From: Gammaproteobacteria bacterium UBA7803
GTDB taxonomy: Bacteria > Pseudomonadota > Gammaproteobacteria > Pseudomonadales > Azotimanducaceae
Assembly (NCBI GenBank): GCA_002480525.1
Contig: DLCH01000068.1
Coordinates: 31,206 to 54,775 of the forward strand
DNA: 23,570 bases
Direction of reading: 5' to 3'
Below are positions 14,309 to 20,979 of this stretch, piece by piece (the stretch's first letter is position 1; each line of letters begins with the position of its first letter). The notes beneath the pieces are model-generated. The model saw only the letters and a program-made list of their open reading frames with translations. It ran no database searches and was not told where the DNA came from. Position numbers and translations under genes: made by a program.

Positions 14309-15487
14309 GTGAAGAACGCGACGCTCGCCGTGATCGAGCTCGCCAATCACGAAGACCTCGAAGCAGACCTCGGCGAGGCCTGTATGGCCCTTGTGCTCAG
14401 CGAGTTCGCAAGGAGAGTGGAACAGTTCCGGCGCGAACGCGACGAGCTCGTCGAATCGGCTCCGCACAAGTTCTGCATCTGGCTCAGAGACGTCGCGCAA
14501 CGCCAGCAGATCGAACTGGCGGCAGCCAAGCTGGAGCGCCTGATGACGCCGCCCATCAGCATCGTCGACGAAGAGATCCGCCCCCAGTTTCACGCCGCAT
14601 TCGTCCCGCCGGTCGCTGGCGCACACGATACCGATGCTCGCATGAGGCTCGGCGAGCTCGGCATCCGCGAAGCCAGATCCCGCGATCTGCCGTGGATCGT
14701 CAAAGACACCGCGGCGAACGATCGGCCGATGGATGACCACCGCATGATCCATCGAGTCACGCGGGCGCTCGAGGAAGGCGAATTCACGCCCTACTTTCAG
14801 CCGAAGGTCAACGCCGGCCTGCGCAACGTGACCGGTTGTGAGGCCCTGCTGAGGTGGCACCCGCCGGGCCACAACGTCATCGGTCCCGGCACCTTCATGC
14901 CGGCGGTCGCCAAAGGCGGCCTGCTGCCGGACCTCACATGGTACGTTCTCAAGGCCGCCATCGCGCAGTGCCGCAAGTGGCCGGATCCGATCGGCGTAGC
15001 GGTGAACGTCCCGCCGGCAGTGCTCCTCGACGGCCAGCTGGAAGACGTGATTCGAGACGCCCTGGCGATCTACTCCGTCGCCCCTGAACGTCTGACGCTG
15101 GAGATCACGGAGGACGCCATGGCCGGCGACCCGACGCAGATTGGCGCCAATATGCGGACGTTGCGGGAGCTCGGCGCCCGACTGTCGATCGACGACTTCG
15201 GCACGGGCTACTCCTCCCTCAGTCACCTGCAGGACCTTCCCATCGACGAGCTGAAAATCGACCGGTCATTCGTGCAGGGGCTAGCCGGATCGGAGCCTCG
15301 AAGCGAGGGCATTCTGGCAGGCGTGGTGGCCCTCGCCCGGGGACTCGAACTCCACATCGTCGCCGAAGGCGTCGAGGATGAGTCCTCCGCGGTCACGCTG
15401 GCGACGCTGGGCTGCGACACCCTGCAGGGCTATCTGTTCGGAAAAGCCATGCCCGCGGACCAGTTTCGTCGGATGATGGATGGCTGA
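14309..15487 (+). CDS. Degenerate GGDEF + intact EAL protein, putative c-di-GMP phosphodiesterase
   Basis: EAL domains linearise cyclic di-GMP. The frame is open from 14204, but GTG 14309, 10 bp after the HD-GYP stop, is preferred because upstream codons overlap that gene; this gives 392 residues. Residues about 4-130 look like a GGDEF fold that has lost its signature: the turn expected to read GGDEF is SAPHKF near 50-55. Residues about 150-390 form an EAL domain with the catalytic set present: Gln164, Glu178 (EALLRW), Asn233, Glu265, Asp295-Asp296 (DDFGTGYSSL), Lys316, Glu353 (VAEGVE), and Gln373. It is probably an active phosphodiesterase whose GGDEF part is regulatory. No membrane or sensor domain is seen, so input may come from the HD-GYP partner (inference). 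Confidence 0.88.
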   Translation: MKNATLAVIELANHEDLEADLGEACMALVLSEFARRVEQFRRERDELVESAPHKFCIWLRDVAQRQQIELAAAKLERLMTPPISIVDEEIRPQFHAAFVPPVAGAHDTDARMRLGELGIREARSRDLPWIVKDTAANDRPMDDHRMIHRVTRALEEGEFTPYFQPKVNAGLRNVTGCEALLRWHPPGHNVIGPGTFMPAVAKGGLLPDLTWYVLKAAIAQCRKWPDPIGVAVNVPPAVLLDGQLEDVIRDALAIYSVAPERLTLEITEDAMAGDPTQIGANMRTLRELGARLSIDDFGTGYSSLSHLQDLPIDELKIDRSFVQGLAGSEPRSEGILAGVVALARGLELHIVAEGVEDESSAVTLATLGCDTLQGYLFGKAMPADQFRRMMDG

Positions 15488-15519
15488 CCGCCGGCTGGGG
15501 CTTCGACCGATCTGTGCAG

Positions 15520-15525
15520 TAACAT
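15520..15525 (+). promoter_or_regulatory. Candidate -10 box just before the 174-residue protein gene
   Basis: TAACAT ends 7 bases before the ATG at 15533, and no ribosome site is visible there. It is arranged like the boxes before iscR and the HD-GYP gene. No clear -35 is found. Confidence 0.3.
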
Positions 15526-15532
15526 CCCGGAC

Positions 15533-16057
15533 ATGAAGACAACGTTACTGGCACTGGCCGTCATGGCCTCGGAGTTCCCTCCGCCCCCGCCACCTCAGAC
15601 GACGATCCCGGCCGGAATCCCGGAAGCGACGCGGAACGTCATCTTCACGTACAGAGTCGACGGTGGGTGTCGCGTCGAGAGCCCTCGGCTGCTCCAGGGC
15701 CCGGACCGGACCCTGTGGCGGGATGCGGACGAGACCTTCGACATAACCGGCGAATCCACCGTGTTCCGCTTCGTCGACGGACGCCGCACCCAGCTCCGGG
15801 AGCGGCGCGTCCGGCTGCTCGGCGAGCTGGTCCGCGAAGGCGAGCTGATCTGCCACGTGCGGCCGTCCGGCGAGGTGGTGGACGCCTGGATCGAGCGGCG
15901 CGACGACAGCGTCGCCCGCCGGCAGGCGCCGCGCCGGGAGCCGGTGCCGATTCGCGGCGGCCGCGTGGGTGATCTCGGCACCTTCTCGGTGGCGTTCGAG
16001 ACCATGCCGGCCGACGACGACGATGCGCTCTCCCCCGACTCCGCGGAGCGCCCCTGA
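15533..16057 (+). CDS. Small putatively exported protein of unknown function, coupled to NhaC
   Basis: I do not recognise this 174-residue protein. Residues 1-12 (MKTTLLALAVMA) look like a short signal peptide or membrane anchor, followed by an unusual run of six prolines at 16-21. A central part, about 35-125, is rich in charged beta-strand-like segments (NVIFTYRVDGGCRVESP, TVFRFVDGRR, GELICHVRPSGEVVDAWIE) and has two cysteines, Cys46 and Cys107, which could form a disulfide if exported. The tail is acidic (DDDDALSPDSAE). Its stop TGA is directly followed by the ATG of the NhaC gene, so the two are very probably co-translated and may work together. Reading-frame continuity and GC3-rich codons support a real gene. 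Confidence 0.75.
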   Translation: MKTTLLALAVMASEFPPPPPPQTTIPAGIPEATRNVIFTYRVDGGCRVESPRLLQGPDRTLWRDADETFDITGESTVFRFVDGRRTQLRERRVRLLGELVREGELICHVRPSGEVVDAWIERRDDSVARRQAPRREPVPIRGGRVGDLGTFSVAFETMPADDDDALSPDSAERP

Positions 16058-17476
16058 ATGGAGCCCGGCTGGTCTTCGATACTGCCGCCGGTGCTCGCCA
16101 TCGCCCTGGCCATCGTCAGCCGCCAGGTGATCCTGTCCCTGCTGGCCGGCATCTGGCTGGGCTGGTGGCTGGCCGGCGAAAGCGGCCCGGTGGCCGCGCT
16201 GGGCACCGGCGTCGAGGGCATCGTGGCCGTGCTGGGCAATGCCGGCGACGCCCGGGTGATCGGCTTCACCCTGGTGATCGGCGCCATGATCGCCGTCATC
16301 GAACGCACCGGCGGCGTGCGCGGGTTCGTCGACTGGCTGACCCGGCGCCGGTGGGTGACCACCGAGCGGCGCGCCGAATGGCTCGCCTGGACCACCGGCA
16401 TCGTGGTGTTCATCGAGTCCAACCTGACCCTGCTGGTGGCGGGAGCGGTGTCGCGGCCGGTGTTCGACCGGATGCGCATTTCCCGGGAGCGGCTCGCCTA
16501 CCTCATCGATTCGACGTCGGCCCCGGTGTGCATCCTGATTCCGCTCAACGCCTGGGGCGCGTTCAACCTCGGCCTGCTCGGCGGCACCGCCGTGGAGGAC
16601 CCGCTGGCCACCTTCGTCGGCGCCATTCCGTACAACTTCTACTCGATACTGGCAGTGGCCCTGGCCGCGCTGGTCATCGCCCGCCGCTGGAATTTCGGCC
16701 CCATGGCGCGGGCCGAGGCCCGCACCCGCAACGGCCAGGTGCTGTGGCCGCACGCCTCGCCGATGGTCGACCCCGCGCTGCTGGGCAGCGCCGATGCGGA
16801 CGGCGGCGACGCATCCCGGGCGAGCCCCGCCTTCATGATCGTGCCGATCCTGGTGCTGGTGGCGATGGTGCCGGTGTCGCTGTATATCACCGGCGACGGC
16901 AACCTGGCCGACGGCTCCGGCTCGACGGCCGTGCTGTGGGCCGTTCTGGTGGGGCTGGTCACGGCCTGGGTCATGGCGCTGACCCGCCAGCGGCGCAGCA
17001 TCGACGAGCTGATGTCCGTTTCGCTGAAGGGGGCCGGCGGCCTGCTGCCGGTGGCGGTGATCCTGCTGCTGGCGCTGGCCCTCGGCGACGTCACCGACGC
17101 GCTCGGCACCGGCGCCTTCCTGTCACGGGTGGTGAGCGACAACGTGCCGGTCGCGCTGCTGCCGGCTCTGGTGTTTCTGGTGTCGGGGTTCACGGCCTTC
17201 GCCATCGGCTCGAGCTGGGGCACGTTCGCCATCATGATCCCGGTGGCCATGCCGATCGCCCTGACCCTCGGCATCGATCCGGCTCTGCTGCTGGGGGCCG
17301 TGCTGTCCGGGGCGGTGTTCGGCGATCACGCCTCGCCGATCAGCGATACCACCGTGGTCGCCTCCATGGCCGCGGCCACGGATCACATCGATCACGTGCG
17401 CACCCAGCTCCCCTATGCGCTGCTGGCCGGCGCCGTGGCGCTGGTGCTGTATCTGGGGGCTGGAACCCTGCTCTGA
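16058..17476 (+). CDS. Na+/H+ antiporter, NhaC family
   Basis: NhaC-type carriers exchange cytoplasmic Na+ for H+ and serve in salt and alkaline tolerance. The 472-residue protein is hydrophobic throughout with roughly 11-12 predicted membrane segments. It carries motifs seen in this superfamily: GSSWGTFAIMIP from residue 384, and GDHASPISDTTVVASMAAAT from residue 422, with Asp423 and Asp430 as possible ion-binding acids. Residues 119-131 (VFIESNLTLLVAG) and SAPVCILIPLNAWG are also typical. The ATG follows the preceding stop without a gap, and a GGAG lies nine bases upstream. Transport direction and ion cannot be proved from sequence; some relatives exchange organic acids (malate/lactate). 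Confidence 0.87.
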   Translation: MEPGWSSILPPVLAIALAIVSRQVILSLLAGIWLGWWLAGESGPVAALGTGVEGIVAVLGNAGDARVIGFTLVIGAMIAVIERTGGVRGFVDWLTRRRWVTTERRAEWLAWTTGIVVFIESNLTLLVAGAVSRPVFDRMRISRERLAYLIDSTSAPVCILIPLNAWGAFNLGLLGGTAVEDPLATFVGAIPYNFYSILAVALAALVIARRWNFGPMARAEARTRNGQVLWPHASPMVDPALLGSADADGGDASRASPAFMIVPILVLVAMVPVSLYITGDGNLADGSGSTAVLWAVLVGLVTAWVMALTRQRRSIDELMSVSLKGAGGLLPVAVILLLALALGDVTDALGTGAFLSRVVSDNVPVALLPALVFLVSGFTAFAIGSSWGTFAIMIPVAMPIALTLGIDPALLLGAVLSGAVFGDHASPISDTTVVASMAAATDHIDHVRTQLPYALLAGAVALVLYLGAGTLL

Positions 17477-17498
17477 CCGCTGTCCGCGGCAGCGCGGA

Positions 17499-18701
17499 TC
17501 AGGCCGGCGAGCCGAGCGCCTGCTGGGTCTCGTCGGCCCAGGCCAGCGCCTTGAGGTAGGCCTCGGCGACGGCCGGGTCGGCATCGTCCCGGGCGCCGAG
17601 ATCCTGCTCGTAGTCGATCACCCGGGACAGCGTGGTGCCCAGCGGCCCGGTGCGACCGGCGAGGGCGGCACAAACCTCCGCGTCGAAGGGCAGTTCCTTC
17701 ACCACGTCCTCCATGTCGAGGTCGAGCAGCGCGTCGAGCACCGACAGCAGGCCCACGGTGAAGTACTGGTTGTTCTCCCGCGAGGTGTCCGACTCGCCCA
17801 GCAGCTCCGCCATCCTGGCCCGCACCAGGGCCGTGACGATCAGCTCGCTGGGCTTGCCGTCGGACAGCCGGGACAGCAGCAGCAGCGTGGCCCAGCTCCG
17901 GACCAGGTTGGTGCCGACCAGCACCAGCGCCTGGCGGATCGAGGTCACCTCCACCGGCACGCCGCAGTAGGCGGAATTGATGTACTTGAGCAGCCGATAG
18001 GAGAGCGCCGGGTCGCAGGTCACCAGCCGCTCCAGCTCGTCCATGCCCGCTTCCGGGTCCTGCAGCCGGGTGATGAGCTGCAGCACCGCCAGCCGGTTGG
18101 CCTCCGGGCGCTTGCCGGAGATCAGCCGCGGCTTGCAGAAGAAGAAGCCCTGGTACATGTCGAACCCGAGCTCCTGGCACAGCGCCATCATCTCGTGGGT
18201 CTCGACCTTCTCGGCGATCAGCCGGGCGCGGTGCGGGCGGATCCGCTCGACGTGATCGATCAGCGCCTCCCGGGTCAGCGCACAGACGTCCAGCTTCACG
18301 TAGTCCGCCACCTCGAGCAGCGGCTCGGCCCGCGGCTCCAGCACGAAATCGTCCAGAGCCACGCGGTAGCCGGCCCGGGACAGCTCGCCCAGGCGCGCGA
18401 CCAGCCCTTCGGTGACCTCGATGTCCTCGAGCACCTCGAGGACGATCTGGCCCTTGAGCTCGGGCAGCGGCAGGTCGCCGTTCAGGAACGACTGGGTGGC
18501 GTTGATGAACGCCGGATGGGTCCCGACCAGGTTGTTGAGCCCGATGTCCACCACGCTGCTGGTGATGACCTCGGATGTCGCCTGGTCACCGTTGAGGAAG
18601 TGCGCGCCTTCGACCTGGCCGTTGCGGAACAACAGCTCGTAGCCGGCGACCCGCAGGCCGCTGTCGTAGATCGGTTGTCTGGCGAGATAAAAGGTCTGCA
18701 C
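17499..18701 (-). CDS. EAL-HDOD signalling protein (YuxH/CdgJ type)
   Basis: EAL-HDOD proteins are regulators that usually no longer cleave c-di-GMP and act on motility or other outputs through protein contacts. With the GTG start at 18701 (VQTFYLARQPIYD, the usual beginning) the product has 400 residues. The EAL part spans about 1-195; its motif reads ELL (22-24) and loop 6 reads DDFVLEP, lacking the GTGYSS loop. Asn68, Glu89, Asp117-Asp118, Lys136, Glu164 and Gln184 remain. The HDOD part spans about 200-395 (TCDPALSYRLLKYINSAYCG, SIRQALVLVG). An ATG at 18734 or 18770 in the same frame is possible but adds non-conserved residues. It is convergent with NhaC, with 22 bp between stops. Confidence 0.92.
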   Translation of the reverse strand: MQTFYLARQPIYDSGLRVAGYELLFRNGQVEGAHFLNGDQATSEVITSSVVDIGLNNLVGTHPAFINATQSFLNGDLPLPELKGQIVLEVLEDIEVTEGLVARLGELSRAGYRVALDDFVLEPRAEPLLEVADYVKLDVCALTREALIDHVERIRPHRARLIAEKVETHEMMALCQELGFDMYQGFFFCKPRLISGKRPEANRLAVLQLITRLQDPEAGMDELERLVTCDPALSYRLLKYINSAYCGVPVEVTSIRQALVLVGTNLVRSWATLLLLSRLSDGKPSELIVTALVRARMAELLGESDTSRENNQYFTVGLLSVLDALLDLDMEDVVKELPFDAEVCAALAGRTGPLGTTLSRVIDYEQDLGARDDADPAVAEAYLKALAWADETQQALGSPA

Positions 18702-19018
18702 GCCCCGTCCCGTTCGTGAAAGGTGGCCAAGCATCCAACATGGGCGCGATGCGGATTGTGAACCATGCACGCATCCGGCAAGCCCTTACAAGTGAATGAA
18801 GTCTAGTTGTCATCCCGTGCCGGCGTGCAACCGCCGGTTCCATACCGGACCTGTGTCACGCTCACGCCTCACGGTCTCCGGCCGCCCCGCGTCCGCCCAG
18901 CGCAAGCCGCCGTCGCTGCGGGCCCTGACGATCCGCCCGCCGCCCGCGCCGCCGCGGTCCAGCGCCCGCAGGAAATTCGGTATCATGCCGGCCCCGGCAG
19001 CAGACGATACCCAAGACC
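18702..19018. other. Intergenic region between divergent EAL-HDOD and thiolase-like genes
   Basis: These 317 bases must hold both promoters. On the plus strand TATCAT at 18981-18986 is a -10 candidate 32 bases before the thiolase-like ATG. On the minus strand a TAGACT -10 candidate lies at 18800-18805 with TTGCAC 19 bases upstream, which is a loose spacing. A 6-bp inverted repeat, CCGGCG (18820-18825) and CGCCGG (18832-18837), sits next to that minus-strand candidate. No RNA gene or further coding frame with support was found; 18860-18960 is simply very GC-rich. Confidence 0.4.
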
Positions 19019-20476
19019 ATGAGTGAGACTCCGATTCTGGTAGGCGCCGCCCAGCTCGAACAGCGCATCGACGACCCGGCCACCGCCCGCGAGCCCATCG
19101 AGCTGATGATCGACGCCGTGCGCCTCGCCGCCGAGGACGCCGGCGCGCCCGGCCTGCTCGAGAAGGCGGCTTCGGTGCGGGTGATCCGCGGCATCTGGTC
19201 GTACCAGAATCCTGCCAGGGCCGTGGCCGAGGCGGTGGGCTGCCCCGCCGCCGAGACCGCGCTGACGCCCTACGGCGGGAATTTCGTGCAGACCGTGGTC
19301 AATCAGTCCGCCCTCGACATCCAGCGGGGCGACCGGGACATCGTCGTCATTACCGGCGCCGAGTGCGGGAACACCCAGGCCAAGGCCCGCCGCGCCGGGC
19401 TCGAGCTCGACTGGCAGGCCCTGCCGGGCACGCCGGACCGGATGTTCGGCGAAGACAAGGACATGAGCCACGAGGCCGAGAAGGCGCTGCGCATCCGCGC
19501 GCCGATCCAGATCTATCCCATGTTCGAGAACGCGCTGCGCTACCACCGCGGCGAATCGATCGACGCGCATCTGAAGCGCATTTCCGAGCTGTGGGCCGGT
19601 TTCAGCCGGGTGGCCGCCGGCAATCCCCACGCCTGGCTGCGGGAGCCCCGCAGCGCCGAGGAGATCCGCACCATCTCCGCCCAGAACCGGCCGGTGTCGT
19701 TCCCCTACCCGAAGCTGATGAACTCCAACAACAACGTCGACCAGGGCGCGGCGTTGATCATGTGCTCGGAACGCCGGGCCCGGGAGCTGGGCATTCCCGA
19801 GGACAAGTGGATCTATCCGTGGGCCGGCACCGACGCCCACGACCACTACTTCGTGTCCAACCGGGAAGACTTTCATTCCTCGCCGGCCATCCGCATCGCC
19901 GGCCGCCGGGTGCTGGAACTGACCGGGCTGACGCCGGCGGACCTGGACCTGGTGGACGTCTACAGCTGCTTCCCGGTGGCGGTGCAGATCGCCGCCGCGG
20001 AGATCGGCCTCGACACCAGCCGGGACCTGACCATCACCGGTGGCCTCACCTTCGCCGGCGGCCCGCTCAACAACTACGTGATGCACTCCATCGCCCGGGC
20101 GGTGGAACTGCTGCGGGAGCAGCGCGGGGCGAAGGCCCTGATCACCGCCAACGGCGGCTATCTGACCAAGCACGCCTTCGGCGTGTACTCGACCACGCCG
20201 CCCGCGCAGCCGTTCCAGCACCAGGACGTGCAGGCCGAGGTCGACGCCACCCCCAGCCGCGAGGTGGCCCTGGACTACCGGGGCGACGCCACCGTGGAGA
20301 CCTACACCGTGATGTACGGGCCCGAGGGGCCGGCCATCGGCCATGTGGTCTGCCGCCTGCCGGACGGACGCCGGGCCTGGGCCAACTGCGAGGACGCCGA
20401 CGTGCTCCAGGCCATGACCCGGGAGGAGTTCTGCGGGCGGCCCGTGAAGGTCGCCGACCATCGCGCCAGCTTCTGA
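19019..20476 (+). CDS. Thiolase-like protein (acetyl-CoA acetyltransferase family, TLP1-like), nucleophile Cys absent
   Basis: Thiolases make or split acyl-CoA bonds; the thiolase-like TLP1 group has extra C-terminal sequence and often lacks catalytic residues. This 485-residue protein opens with PILVGAAQLEQR and has the repeated thiolase half-folds. Where the nucleophile Cys normally sits, residues 85-97 read YGGNFVQTVVNQS, with no Cys. YSCFPVAVQIA in the second half and GGLTFAGGPLNNY, in place of the usual GG-GHP motif, follow the same pattern. The last ~90 residues fit the additional C-terminal domain of TLP1-like proteins. Either the active site is remodelled or the protein binds acyl-CoA without thiolase chemistry. 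It is followed after 4 bp by an RDD gene. The substrate is unknown. Confidence 0.82.
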   Translation: MSETPILVGAAQLEQRIDDPATAREPIELMIDAVRLAAEDAGAPGLLEKAASVRVIRGIWSYQNPARAVAEAVGCPAAETALTPYGGNFVQTVVNQSALDIQRGDRDIVVITGAECGNTQAKARRAGLELDWQALPGTPDRMFGEDKDMSHEAEKALRIRAPIQIYPMFENALRYHRGESIDAHLKRISELWAGFSRVAAGNPHAWLREPRSAEEIRTISAQNRPVSFPYPKLMNSNNNVDQGAALIMCSERRARELGIPEDKWIYPWAGTDAHDHYFVSNREDFHSSPAIRIAGRRVLELTGLTPADLDLVDVYSCFPVAVQIAAAEIGLDTSRDLTITGGLTFAGGPLNNYVMHSIARAVELLREQRGAKALITANGGYLTKHAFGVYSTTPPAQPFQHQDVQAEVDATPSREVALDYRGDATVETYTVMYGPEGPAIGHVVCRLPDGRRAWANCEDADVLQAMTREEFCGRPVKVADHRASF

Positions 20477-20480
20477 CGCG

Positions 20481-20915
20481 ATGGTCGCGGCGCCGCTGGA
20501 GATTGGCCCCGCCGGGCTGCTGCGGCGCCTCGGCGCGATGGTCTACGACGCCCTGGTGGTGATCGCCCTGGTGATGGTGACGCTGTTCCTGCTCACCGGC
20601 CTCAACCGCTTCGAAGCGGTCCACGGGCCCTGGGTGAACGCCATCCTGTTCCTGGAGATCTTCGCCTTCTTCGCCTTCTTCTGGATCCGCCGGGGCCAGA
20701 CCCTCGGCATGCTGGCCTGGCGGCTGCGGGTGCAGAATCCCGGCGGCGTGCCCATCAACCTCACCCAGGCGACCCTGCGGTTCATCGGCGCCCTGCTCGC
20801 CCTCCTCACCCTCGGGCTCGGCTACCTGTGGATGTACGTGGATCCCGGGCGCAGGACCTGGCCGGATCTGCTGTCCGCCTCCGAGGTCGTGGTGCTGGCG
20901 AAACGGGCCGGCTGA
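20481..20915 (+). CDS. RDD family membrane protein
   Basis: RDD proteins are small membrane proteins of mostly unknown function; some have been linked to Na+ transport. The 144-residue product has three hydrophobic segments (about 22-40, 53-69, 101-120). The name-giving residues are visible as Arg16 and Asp23 (RRLGAMVYD) and Asp129 (RTWPDLL), with the family segment RRGQTLGMLAWRLRV at 70-84. It starts 4 bp after the thiolase-like stop with no ribosome site, suggesting coupling. It lies directly upstream of pepA. Confidence 0.9.
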   Translation: MVAAPLEIGPAGLLRRLGAMVYDALVVIALVMVTLFLLTGLNRFEAVHGPWVNAILFLEIFAFFAFFWIRRGQTLGMLAWRLRVQNPGGVPINLTQATLRFIGALLALLTLGLGYLWMYVDPGRRTWPDLLSASEVVVLAKRAG

Positions 20916-20945
20916 GCCGGGCTGCGGCCGATGGCCGCTTTGAAT

Positions 20946-20951
20946 TAGAAT
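20946..20951 (+). promoter_or_regulatory. Candidate -10 box for pepA
   Basis: TAGAAT lies within TTTGAATTAGAATCG, an AT-rich patch in the 64-bp gap between RDD and pepA. It ends 28 bases before the pepA ATG. The -35 region (TGCGGC at 17 bases) is weak. Confidence 0.45.
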
Positions 20952-20979
20952 CGCGCCGAATCCGCCAAGACTGGGGCTC

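Noticed and set aside
17477..17498. Bidirectional terminator between NhaC and EAL-HDOD
   Set aside because: Only a 5-bp stem (CGCTG/CAGCG) is present, with no T tract on either strand.
18983..20461. 492-codon open frame on the minus strand opposite the thiolase-like gene
   Set aside because: It mirrors the codon structure of the plus-strand gene and has no recognisable domain or ribosome site.
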